Source: UBA8437 sp003445035
GTDB lineage: Bacteria > Planctomycetota > Planctomycetia > Planctomycetales > Planctomycetaceae
NCBI GenBank assembly: GCA_937901285.1
Contig: CALCHI010000181.1
Location: 1-29,766, forward strand
Direction: 5' to 3'
DNA: 29,766 nucleotides
The stretch's first letter is position 1; every line of letters begins with the position of its first letter. This document shows positions 17,544-27,400 of this stretch, piece after piece. Made by a program: the position numbers and the translations under genes. Below the pieces are notes generated by a model. That model ran no database searches. It was not told the DNA's origin and saw only the letters and a list, made by a program, of their open reading frames with translations.

Positions 17544-18265
17544 TGGCACTGGTGGAAATTCGCGGGGTGATGCGGCGGTACCACAAGGGGGGCGAGACGA
17601 TCACCCCCCTGGATGGTGTGTCGTTGGACATTGAGGCGGGGCAGTTCGTGTCGTTGATGGGGGCTAGCGGCAGTGGCAAGTCAACTCTGCTGAACCTCCT
17701 GGCCGGCATCGACTGGCCGGACGAAGGAACGATCCGGATTGCCGATGTGGAAATCACTTCCGAATCCCGCGGCCAGTTGGCGAGGTGGCGAGCCGAGCAC
17801 GTGGGGTACATCTTCCAGGACCACAACCTGGTACCGGTTCTTTCGGCCTGGGAGAATGTCGAGTTGCCCCTTCTGCTGCTGAAGATGTCGAGATCCGAAC
17901 GTCAGCGGCGAGTCGACGTGGCACTGCAAGCCGTCGACCTGAGTGACCGGGCCGATCACTATCCCAGGCAACTCTCCGGTGGTCAGGAACAACGTGTGGG
18001 CATTGCCCGGGCGATAGTCGCACATCCCACGCTGGTGGTGGCCGACGAGCCCACTGGGGATCTTGACGCCGAAACCTCCGATCAGATTCTCGAATTGCTC
18101 GGGCGTCTCAACCGAGAACTGGGTGTCACGCTGGTGATGGTGACTCATGACCACCAGGCGGCCGGAATTGCCGGACGGCAATTGACATTGGTCGGCGGAA
18201 AGTTGATCGAGTCGGGTCGCGAAACCAGTGCTGGTGTTTTGGCCGGATCGGAGCAGATGGGCTGA
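17543..18265 (+). CDS. ABC transporter ATPase, MacB/LolD type
   Basis: A complete 240-residue nucleotide-binding subunit. Walker A is GASGSGKST (40-48), Q-loop Gln92 in FQDHN, ABC signature LSGGQ (144-148), Walker B LVVADEP with catalytic Glu169, D-loop GDLD and H-loop His202 in VMVTHDH. The sequence clusters with the MacB/LolD group by these motifs and by context. It overlaps the adaptor stop (TAATG) and the following permease start (TGATG) by one base each, so the three are translationally coupled. It should energise both permeases of the cluster, since neither carries its own ATPase. Confidence 0.95.
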   Translation: MALVEIRGVMRRYHKGGETITPLDGVSLDIEAGQFVSLMGASGSGKSTLLNLLAGIDWPDEGTIRIADVEITSESRGQLARWRAEHVGYIFQDHNLVPVLSAWENVELPLLLLKMSRSERQRRVDVALQAVDLSDRADHYPRQLSGGQEQRVGIARAIVAHPTLVVADEPTGDLDAETSDQILELLGRLNRELGVTLVMVTHDHQAAGIAGRQLTLVGGKLIESGRETSAGVLAGSEQMG

Positions 18266-19401
18266 TGACTCGGTTTGTTCCCTACATCGTGAAGACACTG
18301 TGGCGGCATCGATCGCGGACGATGCTGACGGTGGTCGGTTCGGCGGTGGCGTTGTTTGTCTTCTGTTTCGTGGGTGCGGTTCAGGAGGGGATGAACGACC
18401 TCCAGAAGCGTCAGGCGGGCAATCGGGCACTGGTGGTGTTTCAGGCAAACAAGTTCTGTCCGGCGACCAGTCAACTGCCCGAGCATTATCAGGAGCAGAT
18501 CGAATCGTTGCCCGGAGTGGAGCGGGCCGTTCCGATCCAGGTGTTCACCAACAACTGCCGCGCCAGTCTCGACGTGGTTGTTTTCTACGGCGTGCCGGCC
18601 AACGAGATCCAGCAGATCCGTGATTTTCAGTTGGTGAGCGGCGAGTGGGAGGAGTTCAAGTCGAACCAGGACGCGGCAATCGTCGGCCGTGCGGTGGCCG
18701 AGCGTCGTGTGAGTGGGTCATCGCTTTCGATCGGTGGTGTGACCGTCCGGGTGGCCGGGATCTACGAATCGGATGACCCGGCGGAGGAGAACTACATCTA
18801 CACTCACCTGAATTTCCTTCAGAAACGGCATGGTCGCGACTTGCAGGGGAATGTGACTCAGATCGAGGTGCATCTGGATGAGCAGGCCGATGCGATGGCG
18901 ACGGGATTGGCCATCGACGACCTGTTCAAAGCCGGCCGGTCACGCACGCACACACGCCCCAAGGGAGCCTTCCAGATGAAGAGCCTTGGTGATCTTTCGC
19001 AATTGATTGCCATGTCTCGCTACCTCGGGGTGGCGTGTGTCGGGCTGGTGCTGGCCCTGGTTGCGACGACGACGTTGATGTCGGTTCAGGATCGGGTGAA
19101 AGAACACGCCGTGCTGCAGACGATCGGCTTCTCCGGCGGCGACGTGTTCGGAATGGTGTTGATCGAGAGCGTGTTGTTGAGCCTGGCCGGGGGAGTACTG
19201 GGGGTGGTCTCCGCGGCGGTGACCTTGAAACTGGTGCCGTTGTCGGTCGGGGCCGAGGCGGTCACAATTGCGTTTCAGGCGACAGGCCGCCTGGCGGTGA
19301 CCGGGGTAGCGGTGTCGCTGGTGGTCGGGATCCTGGCGGGAGTGGCTCCAGCCTGGCACGCCTCCCGAACCAATCTGGTTGCTGCGCTAAGAGGGGCGTA
19401 G
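18265..19401 (+). CDS. ABC transporter permease, FtsX/MacB type (second of two)
   Basis: A 378-residue permease with the same plan as the one at 14084-15271: an N-terminal helix (TMLTVVGSAVALFVFCFVGA), a large periplasmic domain, and three C-terminal helices. The cytoplasmic segment KEHAVLQTIGFSGGDVFG lies between helices. The two permeases differ clearly over the periplasmic domain. This one has NKFCPATSQLPEHY and VFTNNCRASLDVV, giving two cysteines in the first periplasmic part. It ends the cluster and overlaps the ATPase stop by one base. With the first permease it likely forms a heterodimeric export channel. Confidence 0.92.
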   Translation: MTRFVPYIVKTLWRHRSRTMLTVVGSAVALFVFCFVGAVQEGMNDLQKRQAGNRALVVFQANKFCPATSQLPEHYQEQIESLPGVERAVPIQVFTNNCRASLDVVVFYGVPANEIQQIRDFQLVSGEWEEFKSNQDAAIVGRAVAERRVSGSSLSIGGVTVRVAGIYESDDPAEENYIYTHLNFLQKRHGRDLQGNVTQIEVHLDEQADAMATGLAIDDLFKAGRSRTHTRPKGAFQMKSLGDLSQLIAMSRYLGVACVGLVLALVATTTLMSVQDRVKEHAVLQTIGFSGGDVFGMVLIESVLLSLAGGVLGVVSAAVTLKLVPLSVGAEAVTIAFQATGRLAVTGVAVSLVVGILAGVAPAWHASRTNLVAALRGA

Positions 19402-19411
19402 GCCGCGAGAA

Positions 19412-19440
19412 TTGACCGTCGAGGTGGTCCGACTCAGAAT
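19412..19440 (+). promoter_or_regulatory. Sigma70-like promoter candidate for the MFS gene
   Basis: TTGACC (19412-19417, five of six consensus) and CAGAAT (19435-19440, four of six) are 17 bases apart. They lie between the last export-cluster gene and the MFS gene. This suggests the MFS gene has its own transcription start about 25 bases before ATG 19471. Confidence 0.35.
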
Positions 19441-19470
19441 GGCCGACTCGTTCCTGCCGAAAGCGGCCCG

Positions 19471-20643
19471 ATGTTGTACCTGATTGCGTGGTTGACCGAC
19501 TGCGCCCTGATCCTGTTCATTTTCACCGCAACCCGGATTCTCGCTGAGCAGCACGCGGATCCGTGGACGATCGGGACGCTTGGTGCGGTGTTTTTCCTGG
19601 CAAGTGCGATCAGCAATACGATCGCCGGAGGCCTCTCAGATCGCATCGGCCGCCGGATCGTGTCGATCGCCGGCGGGGTCGGGCTGGTCGCGAGCCTGTC
19701 GGTTCCGTTGATATTCACGGACGGTGCGTGGCGTCTCTACGTGGCCTATACCTGTGTCGGCGTGTCGGTGGGGTACATCTACCCGTCCGTGATCGCGTGG
19801 CTGAGCCAGGGCGGTGGGCGAGTGGAGGCCAGTCGAAGGTTCTTACGGTTCGGCCTCGCGTTCAACCTGGGGATTCTCGGCGGGCAGATCGGGGGTGGGT
19901 GGCTTTACGATCACGTCAGTTCCACCGCTCCATTGCTGACCGCGATCGGGTTGGCATTCGGCACTGTGATTTGCCTGTGCTTGGTTCGAGAACGGCAGCC
20001 AGTCGACGGAACTGTGACGGGTGGAGCGGAGACGGTGGGCGTGAGTCACGCGGAACGAACCAGCGCGCGTCGGTTCATCCGACTGGCCTGGTTGGCCAAT
20101 TTCTCGGGGATGTTCTCGATGAGCACACTGTGGTTCCTGTTTCCGGCACTGGCGGTGTCGTTGGGGATTCCCGCAGAACAACACGGCGTGGTACTGGGCG
20201 TCGGGCGTGCTGCGGTGATCGGCATCTACGCCCTGATGCACGTGGTGCCGGCCTGGCACCACCGTTTCCGTTACTCGGTGCTGGCTCAGTTGCTGGGGCT
20301 GTCCGGCATGATCCTGGTCTGCGTCGGACGCCAGCCGGCGGCGTTGGCCTGTGGAGTCGTGATGCTCTCGGTGCTGTTGGCCTACAACTATTTTGCCAGC
20401 CTGTTCTACAACCGGACGGGCCACGACGACCGACGCAAGGGTGCGGCATTCGGACTCAACGAGGCCTTCCTGTCCCTGGGGGCCAGCGGGGGATCACTGT
20501 TGGGAGGATGGGCGTCGACCGGTCTCGGTGAACGCGCACCGTTTCAACTCGCCGCGATACTGATTGCGGCTTCACTGGCGGTGCAGATGGTGTGGTTCCG
20601 CGTCGGGCGACCCCAAAGCGATCCGGAACTCGCAGAGGGGTGA
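19471..20643 (+). CDS. MFS transporter
   Basis: A 390-residue, very hydrophobic protein with about 11-12 predicted helices in two halves around a polar loop near residues 175-205 (RERQPVDGTVTGG...). The loop GGLSDRIGRRIVS after the second helix is the classical MFS motif A (GxLsDRxGRR). The substrate cannot be inferred. The start is uncertain: the frame is open upstream with no better ATG or GTG, and the ribosome binding site before ATG 19471 is weak. It follows the export cluster on the same strand with a 69-base gap and a candidate promoter, so it may be independent. Confidence 0.85.
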   Translation: MLYLIAWLTDCALILFIFTATRILAEQHADPWTIGTLGAVFFLASAISNTIAGGLSDRIGRRIVSIAGGVGLVASLSVPLIFTDGAWRLYVAYTCVGVSVGYIYPSVIAWLSQGGGRVEASRRFLRFGLAFNLGILGGQIGGGWLYDHVSSTAPLLTAIGLAFGTVICLCLVRERQPVDGTVTGGAETVGVSHAERTSARRFIRLAWLANFSGMFSMSTLWFLFPALAVSLGIPAEQHGVVLGVGRAAVIGIYALMHVVPAWHHRFRYSVLAQLLGLSGMILVCVGRQPAALACGVVMLSVLLAYNYFASLFYNRTGHDDRRKGAAFGLNEAFLSLGASGGSLLGGWASTGLGERAPFQLAAILIAASLAVQMVWFRVGRPQSDPELAEG

Positions 20644-20701
20644 ACCGGGGTTCCGGCGACAGATATTGTGCGGGGTGAGATCCGGGGTGGCTCGAGAGTG
20701 G

Positions 20702-22027
20702 TCAGGTGTTCAGCCCAAGGGTCACGCGGGCGACTCTCAGGACATTGCCGCCGATGATCTTGCGAATGTCCTCGTCGCTGTAGCCTCGGCCGACCAGTCC
20801 GACGGTGAATAGTGGCCAGTTGGTCCACGCGATGCTGCGTCCGGCCTGATTGGTGGGCCGATAGTTGTCGGCCGGCCAGAGTGAACGGAATTCCTTGCGT
20901 CGCCTGGATCGCGAGGGGGGCACTTTCTTGTTTTCTGCGGCGGCATTCTGAGAGGTGTAGGCCACGTCGGTTCCCAGGGTCACATGGTCGGCACCGGCAA
21001 TTTTGACGACATGATCAACATGGTCGAGCAGGGCATTGATGTCGCCGCGTCCACGGAGAAAACGTGAAATGCAGCAGATGCCGACATAGCCGCCGGTTGC
21101 CGCGATGGCCTTGATCACCTCATCGGGTTTGCTACGGATATGGGGGTGCAACTTGGCGCAGGTGGTGTGACTGGCCACTACGGGTTTTTCGGATACCTGG
21201 GCCGCTTCGAGACTGGTTTGCCATCCCGAGTGCGCACAGTCTGGAATCACTCCCACCCGGTTCATTTCAGCGATAACCGCTCGTCCGAAATCGCTCAGGC
21301 CCGCGTTGGCCTTCTCGGCACATCCATCACCGATCATGTTTCGGCGTTGGTAGGTCAGGTGCATCATGCGGATGCCGAGTTGGTAGAAGATCCGCAGGTA
21401 GCGGAGTTCGTCGGGGATCGAGACCCACTGTTGAGTCAACGGCACGCCGTTACCGGTGAAATAGAGGCTGTGGCGGCGTTGTTTCTTGGCGGTGAGGATG
21501 TCGTCAGGCACCGCAGCCTTGGAGACCACTTCCTGGAGCATGTCTGTGGCGTAGGTGAACCGTGCGAGTCGCTTGATGAGCCGGAGTGGATCCTGGCCCT
21601 CTTCACCGGCGTTCTGGAAGATGCAGGTGACTCCCGAGGATCGCCATGCGTCACGGTATTCTCTTTGTTCAACCGGATCGGACACGTAGCGGGTCATCGA
21701 CATCTCCTCGCGCAGGTCTTTCAACTCGGCATTCGAGGCTCCTCGATTGACCGCGTCGGCATAAGCGTCACCGTCGAGTGCTGCGCGAGGCGAGAACCCG
21801 TACCCGTCAAAGATGATCGACTCCGCATGAAGCCTCAGGCCGCGTTCGAGCGTACGCGCGTCGGCCTTGAGAATGGCGAGGGCCGCCTGGCGATCCGCCT
21901 GGATTCTGGGGTTCAAGGCACGGGTCAGATCATCGGCAGCCTCGCGGTTTTCGGCGTTGGTGGCTGCGGTGGCTGCGGTGGCTGCGGTGAGGCCGGCGGA
22001 TCCGGCCAGGAAGGTACGGCGGTCCAT
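20702..22027 (-). CDS. Tat-exported membrane dipeptidase-family protein with altered metal motif
   Basis: A 441-residue protein of the renal/membrane dipeptidase family (amidohydrolase-type barrel). It starts with a Tat-like leader (MDRRTFLAGSAGLTAATAAT). C-terminal metal ligands seem present: His266 in PDCAHSG and His287 in VVASHTT; Asp354 in LGTDVAY may match the catalytic-site Asp. The usual N-terminal HxD motif (DGHND in classical members) is replaced by DGYGF (74-78). A candidate bridging Glu is E142/E143. The zinc site may thus be changed, mono-metal or absent, and classical dipeptidase activity is doubtful. The leader is encoded by a short tandem DNA repeat. It converges with the MFS gene and diverges from the third DUF1501 gene. 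Confidence 0.82.
   Translation of the reverse strand: MDRRTFLAGSAGLTAATAATAATNAENREAADDLTRALNPRIQADRQAALAILKADARTLERGLRLHAESIIFDGYGFSPRAALDGDAYADAVNRGASNAELKDLREEMSMTRYVSDPVEQREYRDAWRSSGVTCIFQNAGEEGQDPLRLIKRLARFTYATDMLQEVVSKAAVPDDILTAKKQRRHSLYFTGNGVPLTQQWVSIPDELRYLRIFYQLGIRMMHLTYQRRNMIGDGCAEKANAGLSDFGRAVIAEMNRVGVIPDCAHSGWQTSLEAAQVSEKPVVASHTTCAKLHPHIRSKPDEVIKAIAATGGYVGICCISRFLRGRGDINALLDHVDHVVKIAGADHVTLGTDVAYTSQNAAAENKKVPPSRSRRRKEFRSLWPADNYRPTNQAGRSIAWTNWPLFTVGLVGRGYSDEDIRKIIGGNVLRVARVTLGLNT
21961..21987. repeat. Three perfect copies of a 9-base tandem repeat in the dipeptidase leader
   Basis: TGGCTGCGG is repeated three times in a row. On the minus strand it encodes the Ala/Thr-rich TAATAATAA stretch of the signal peptide. 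As nine bases is a whole number of codons, copy-number change would lengthen or shorten the leader without a frameshift. Confidence 0.7.
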
Positions 22028-22209
22028 GTGAGATCACTTTCAAAAGGGCAACTGATGAGGTCCAGGATCATCGTCGGTGAAACGACGGGAAAATCAACGA
22101 AGGGACCCATTGCCGAGGGAGGAGTCGGCGAATCGGAGGTCGGCCGAGGACGAGAATCGGGTATCATCTGAGGAGTCGAAAGGCCTTTGCCAGCGGGAGC
22201 GGCGTTCAA

Positions 22210-23556
22210 GTGTTTGAGGTTGGTTCGTTTCGCAGTCACGATTGCCACGGTGTGTCGCGACGCGCGCTGTTGCGGTTTGGTGCCGGCCTGCCGTTGGCGT
22301 CAGCCGTCGGTGGCCTGTCCGCCGCTCCCGGGGAATCGGTTCGGCCAGCCCGTTCGGTGATCCTGTTGTGGTTGTGGGGTGGGCCGAGCCACCTGGACAC
22401 CTTCGATCCGAAACCCAACGCTCCCCAGGAGATTCGCGGACCGTTCTCGACGTTGGCAACGCGGACACCGGGACTGCACGTCACCGAATTGTTTCCGCGG
22501 TTGGCCTCTCGCAGTGATCGGTTTTCGGTGATTCGTTCGCACCACAATCACACGTCTGTCCATCGCGTTGCCGGTTCGATAGCCCTGTCGGGTGGCAAGG
22601 GGGCGTCAGGCGATTCGGATTACGGCCCCACGGTGGGTTCGATCGTGCAGCGTCACCGGGGTGGGGACGCCGCGTTGCCGCGATTTGTGAGCATCACGCC
22701 AGGGCCGTTGAAGACGGCGCTGGGGACGGTGCAGGGTGCCGGCGGAGGCCGTTGGGGTCGAGCCTATGATCCGGTGGCGGTGCGGTGTTCGGACACGGGG
22801 GAGGTTAACATCCCGTCGCTGCGTTTGCTTGAGGGCTTGCGGTTGGATCGGCTGTCGGATCGTCGATTGCTGCTGGGGGTACTCGATCGGACAACGGCGT
22901 TGGCCAACGATGCGAGATCGGCCGCCTGGTCAGACAGTTTTGCCCGGGCGTACCGATTGCTGACATCGGTCGAAGGTCGCCAAGTGTTCGACCTCTCGCG
23001 AGAGTCCGACCGAACCCGGGGACGGTACGGTTCCAGCGTGTTCGGCCAGGGGTGCCTGTTGGCGCGAAGGTTGGTCGAAGCGGAGGTGCCGTTCGTGCAG
23101 GTCAACTGGAGCCAGTACGTCGAAAACATCTACGGGACACGGACGGACTTCGGCTGGGACACTCACTGGCTGAACTTCGAGCACCTGGCTGACCGGCACG
23201 GTCCGATACTGGATCGTGCTCTTTCGGCACTTCTCGACGACCTGTCTGAACGTGGCCTGTTGGACGACACCCTGGTCGTGGCGATGGGGGAATTCGGCCG
23301 CACTCCGAAGATTTCCGGAAACGCCGGTCGCGACCACTGGCCGGCGGTCTACAGTTCGCTGTGGGCTGGAGGTGGCGTGATTCCCGGGCAGGTGATCGGT
23401 CAGAGTGACGAACGCGCATACGCGGCGGTGACCGAGCCGGTCACGCCCGACATGGTGGTCACCACTATCCTGCAGCAGGCAGGCGTCGATACCGAGGGGC
23501 GGGCACGGTTGCGAGTGTTCGAAGAGGGCCGCGTGATTGACGGCCTGGTCTCGTGA
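22210..23556 (+). CDS. DUF1501 protein with Tat leader (third of three)
   Basis: A 448-residue protein starting at GTG 22210, with twin-arginine leader VSRRALLRFGAGLPLASAVGG. Family motifs are GGPSHLDTFDPKP, FGWDTHW, GEFGRTP (360-366) and GRDHWP. It differs from the other two copies in the window over most of its length, so these are diverged paralogues, not recent duplicates. The next gene starts at GTG 23553 and overlaps its stop by four bases (GTGA), a strong sign of translational coupling with a secreted TolB-like propeller. The reaction is unknown. Confidence 0.92.
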   Translation: MFEVGSFRSHDCHGVSRRALLRFGAGLPLASAVGGLSAAPGESVRPARSVILLWLWGGPSHLDTFDPKPNAPQEIRGPFSTLATRTPGLHVTELFPRLASRSDRFSVIRSHHNHTSVHRVAGSIALSGGKGASGDSDYGPTVGSIVQRHRGGDAALPRFVSITPGPLKTALGTVQGAGGGRWGRAYDPVAVRCSDTGEVNIPSLRLLEGLRLDRLSDRRLLLGVLDRTTALANDARSAAWSDSFARAYRLLTSVEGRQVFDLSRESDRTRGRYGSSVFGQGCLLARRLVEAEVPFVQVNWSQYVENIYGTRTDFGWDTHWLNFEHLADRHGPILDRALSALLDDLSERGLLDDTLVVAMGEFGRTPKISGNAGRDHWPAVYSSLWAGGGVIPGQVIGQSDERAYAAVTEPVTPDMVVTTILQQAGVDTEGRARLRVFEEGRVIDGLVS

Positions 23557-24449
23557 GGACTTGCGGCCAGGGCGAGTGTCTGCCGTCGGCCGGGTGGCTG
23601 CTGGCCTGTGCGTCGGTCGGATGGCTGGTCGCGGCCCCCGTGATGGCCGAGCCACCGGTTCCATTGACTCGCGATGGGCGCAACAAACGGGACCCCGTTT
23701 ACATCGATGGCGGGCGACGGATTGTTTACACCGTTCAATCGGATGACCCGCGGTTGGTGCTGATGTCCATGGATATGAAGACGAGGATTTCTGAACGATT
23801 TGCACCCAAGGCGACGCTGCCCGAGTTGAAGGCAGTGTTTTCCCGCGACAGAAAAGCTTCGGCCTGGTTGCGGATGACCGGGAACGATCAGTTGGCGTTG
23901 CTGGTACGTTCCAAGCAGGGCGAGAAGGAACGAGCGATCAAGACGGCCAAGTCGGTAGCCTGGAGTCCCTCGATCACCCCCGACGGGCGGCATGTGGTCT
24001 TCAACCTGGCCGGTCAACTGGTGGTGCACGAGATTGCCACGGGCAAGAACCGGGACCTGGTGAAGTCCGGAGGGCGTAATGACTGGCCGGCTGTGTCGCC
24101 GGATGGTCGCCGAGTGGCCTTCGGTTCCAGTCGCAGCGGAGATGTGGAACTGTACGTGGTGGATTTTGACGGTGAAAATCTCAGGCGTCTGACCTCCCGC
24201 AAGGGACTCGACATGCGGCCGGCCTGGGCGCCGGATGGCAAGCGATTGGCCTTCACATCGGTTCGGGCTGGGAACTACGAGATCAGCGTGATGGCCGTGA
24301 CTGGCCAAGAAGATCCGTTCAACGTGTCCGACCATCCCGAACGGGACGACTTTGTGACATGGCATCCACGGGGTCAGCGACTGCTGTGGGTGGCCGAGCG
24401 AGGCGGACGGCACAACCTGGTCGAGTGGAAGTTGTCAGCGGGACCGTGA
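23553..24449 (+). CDS. Secreted TolB-like (PD40/WD40-type) beta-propeller protein
   Basis: A 298-residue protein with a signal peptide (hydrophobic stretch WLLACASVGWLVAAPVMA, cleavage near residue 32). The body has repeated propeller blades of the TolB/PD40 type, recognisable by SPDGRRVAF, APDGKRLAF and TPDGRHVVF. It probably serves as a periplasmic or outer-surface binding protein. The start GTG 23553 sits in GTGA overlapping the DUF1501 stop, so the pair is translationally coupled and may act together. The last 15 bases overlap the 3' end of the convergent kinase gene. Confidence 0.8.
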   Translation: MRTCGQGECLPSAGWLLACASVGWLVAAPVMAEPPVPLTRDGRNKRDPVYIDGGRRIVYTVQSDDPRLVLMSMDMKTRISERFAPKATLPELKAVFSRDRKASAWLRMTGNDQLALLVRSKQGEKERAIKTAKSVAWSPSITPDGRHVVFNLAGQLVVHEIATGKNRDLVKSGGRNDWPAVSPDGRRVAFGSSRSGDVELYVVDFDGENLRRLTSRKGLDMRPAWAPDGKRLAFTSVRAGNYEISVMAVTGQEDPFNVSDHPERDDFVTWHPRGQRLLWVAERGGRHNLVEWKLSAGP

Positions 24450-27400
24450 GGCGTTGAGGAACGGCCACATCCGAATGGTGTGGTCGAAGCTCGAAGAGAT
24501 CATCTCTCCGGTCCGCGGGTGAAAGCAGACCGAGAGCGCCCCTTCCCGGTGTCCTTCAAGCGTGATCAGATCATCGGGATCTCCGGGTTGGCGGACCACG
24601 AGGCGTCCGTCGCCGTGAGCGGAGGCCAGTCGCTTGCCATCAGGCGTCCAGGCAAGTCGAAAGATGACGTCTGTACCCGCATCGGCGACTCCGGGTTGGA
24701 GGGTGCCGTCGGCCACCATCCAGACGAACACGTCTCCGGCATGTGATCCTGCAGCGATGTGTTGGCTGTCGGGGCGAAACGACAGGCACTGCAGTTTTGC
24801 CTTCGATCCAGAGAGGTTCCTGTGCAGTTTTCCGTCGGAGGACGAATGGATTGCCAGCGTACCGTCGAGTCCGCATGAGGCGATCCAGCGTCCGTCGGGG
24901 GAAACGGCGACGTCACTGATCTCGTCGGCGTGCCTGGACAGCGATAGGAGCTTGCGACCCGTGTCGAGTGTCCAGGTGGTGAGACGACCCGCGTTGTCTC
25001 CAATCACCGCGAACTGCGATTTCGGGTCCAGGGCGAAGGCCCGGACCTGTCCGTCGGTGACCTCGACCTTCTGTTCTTCTTTTCCAGTGCGTGTGTTCCA
25101 TTGCCTGAGCGTGTTGTCACCGGCTGAGAAGAGCGTGTCGGATGAATTTCCGAACGCGATTCCCCAGACCCAGTGGGAATGACCGGCGAGAACGCGTCCG
25201 GGTCGGCCGGATGTGGCGTCCCAGAGTCGCACTGTCTGGTCCATGCTGCACGAGGCCAGTTCGCGGCCGTCGGGGCTCACGGCAACCTTGCCGACCGGCT
25301 CGGAGTGTCCCCTGAGAATCTTGGCCAGAAGGTGTTGTGGCACGTTCCAGACACGGACGGTGGCGTCGGCCGACGCGGAAGCCAGCCGAGTGCCGTCGGG
25401 GCTGAAGGCAACGTCCCACAGATAGTCGGTGTGGCCTTTGAACGTGGCCAGTTCGGTGTGAGCGACGGCGTCCCATATCTTGACGAGACCGTCGACACCG
25501 GCCGACGCGATCAGGCGGCCGTTCGGGCTGAAGCACACTCCGTTGACCTCGTCGGTGTGACCTTCGAGGCTGGCGACTTCTTTTGATGTTGCGAGATCCC
25601 AGATGCGGATGGTGTGGTCGTCGCCGGATGTGACGGCCTGACGCCCGTCGGGGCTGAACATTCCGCTCCAGATCTCTTCGGTGTGTCCCTCGAGCACAGA
25701 AAGTTGCTTGCCAGTTGTCGTGTTCCAGAGGACCACGTCCGTGTCGGCTCCGGCGGAGAGAATTCTGGTTGCGTCGTGATTGAATTCTGCGACGTTCACC
25801 GAGTCACTGTGACCGTTGAACAGGCGGGTTTCCTTACGGGCCTGGAGATCCCACAGCCGGACCGTGTTGTCGTCGCTGGCAGAGACCAGGGTCTTGCCAT
25901 CAGATGTGAAATCGACGTGCGTGACAGTGTCTTCGTGGCCCCGGAGAATCCCCAGCGGTTTCCCCGTGACAGGATTCCAGAGGCGAATCAGGTCGTCGGC
26001 ACCGCCGGAGGCAATCATGCTGCCGGCTGGATTGATGGCGACGCTTTCGACCGTGTCGTCGTGCCCCGTGCAATTCAGCAGCATTCGCCCACTGGTGGCA
26101 TCCCAGATCCGCACCGAGGAATCCTCACTGCCCGAGATCAATAGTCGCGAGTCGGAGGAAAAGACGACCTGGCGAACTTCTTCAGAGTGACCGGAGAGGA
26201 CCATGGGGCCGTCCGTCCTGGGCGAGACGGCCGGTGGAGTGGGCTGCGGAGTTGTAGGGGGTGGCTGTGCCGTGAGGGGGAGTGGTAAGCCGGGTTCGGA
26301 CTCGCCCGGATTGCTGGTTTCGCCAGTTGGGTCGTCCGGGGTCTCGTTGTCGGGAGCCGTCGGTGTTGTTTGAGAAACGGCAAGTTGAACAGGATCGTTC
26401 GGCGGGGAGTGGTTGAAATACCATTCGAGCGTGACCAGGCAAGTGACCATCACGATGGCGGTGGCAATCCAGATGGTGCGGGCACGAAAGAGCCGGCCGC
26501 TGATGTCGATAAAGCGAGTGCCGTCGGCAGCGGTGTAGGACACGACCAGTCCGGGGCGGCGGGACTTCTGGATGTCCAGCTTTCGTGACCGGGCCCATTC
26601 ACTGAACTCACGATAACGGGGGTCATCGACTCCGGACATGGCGTCGACGATACGTGCTGCCATCGACAGGCGGCCCTGGCCGATCAGGGCGTCGGCCAGG
26701 TGCCTGTCGTTTTCAAGTTGTTCGCGACGGGCGTCACCGACGGCCTTGCTGGAGTCAAAGGCATCGAGATTGGCGATCCCGGAGGAGGTGGCCGTGTCGG
26801 ATTGCCTGGCCAGCCAGGCGTTGATCTCGACGGCCACCTCTGCCGCAGAGGCGGTGCGTCGATCAAGCGGCTTGGCCATCATGTCCAGGCAGATGGTCTC
26901 CAGTTGCGGGTCCAGGCCTTGTCGAATCGCCGACGGCGGGTCGGGTTCGTCGTTAATCACCTGGGCCAGGACCTCGGCGATTCCGCCTTCAAAAGGCAGT
27001 CGGCCCGTAAGCAGTTCGTAGAACATCACCCCGAGGCTGTAGACGTCGCTGCGGGGGCCGATTTCGTGCAGGCGACCCCTGGCCTGTTCGGGGGACATGT
27101 AGGCCGGAGAGCCGAGGATCGTACCGGTCCCCGTGAGTCTCGCCGCGTCGGGGGTGCCGGATTGTCTGGCGAGTCCGAAGTCGGTCAGGATCGGTTCGCG
27201 TTGTGGATCGATGATCACATTGGACGGCTTGAGGTCACGATGGACAACGTCACGTGAGTGGGCGTGTGCCAGGCCATCGGCGAGCCGGGTGATGATGGTG
27301 GCGACCTGGTCGACCGGCAACGGGTGATCGGGCGAGACGAAGTCCGACAGGGGCCTCCCATCGATATAGGCCATGGCCAGAAAACATCGCCCGTCAATTT

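Noticed and set aside
20644..20701. Possible bidirectional terminator between the convergent MFS and dipeptidase genes
   Set aside because: I found no clear stem with a T-run on either strand in these 58 bases.
21140..22171. 343-residue plus-strand frame opposite the dipeptidase gene
   Set aside because: The opposite strand has clear dipeptidase motifs and a Tat leader; the Gly/Cys-rich run in this frame is just the antisense of the 9-base repeat.
24438..26204. Regular DNA periodicity that could suggest a CRISPR array
   Set aside because: The ~126-base units are coding WD40 repeats without identical spacer-flanking repeats.
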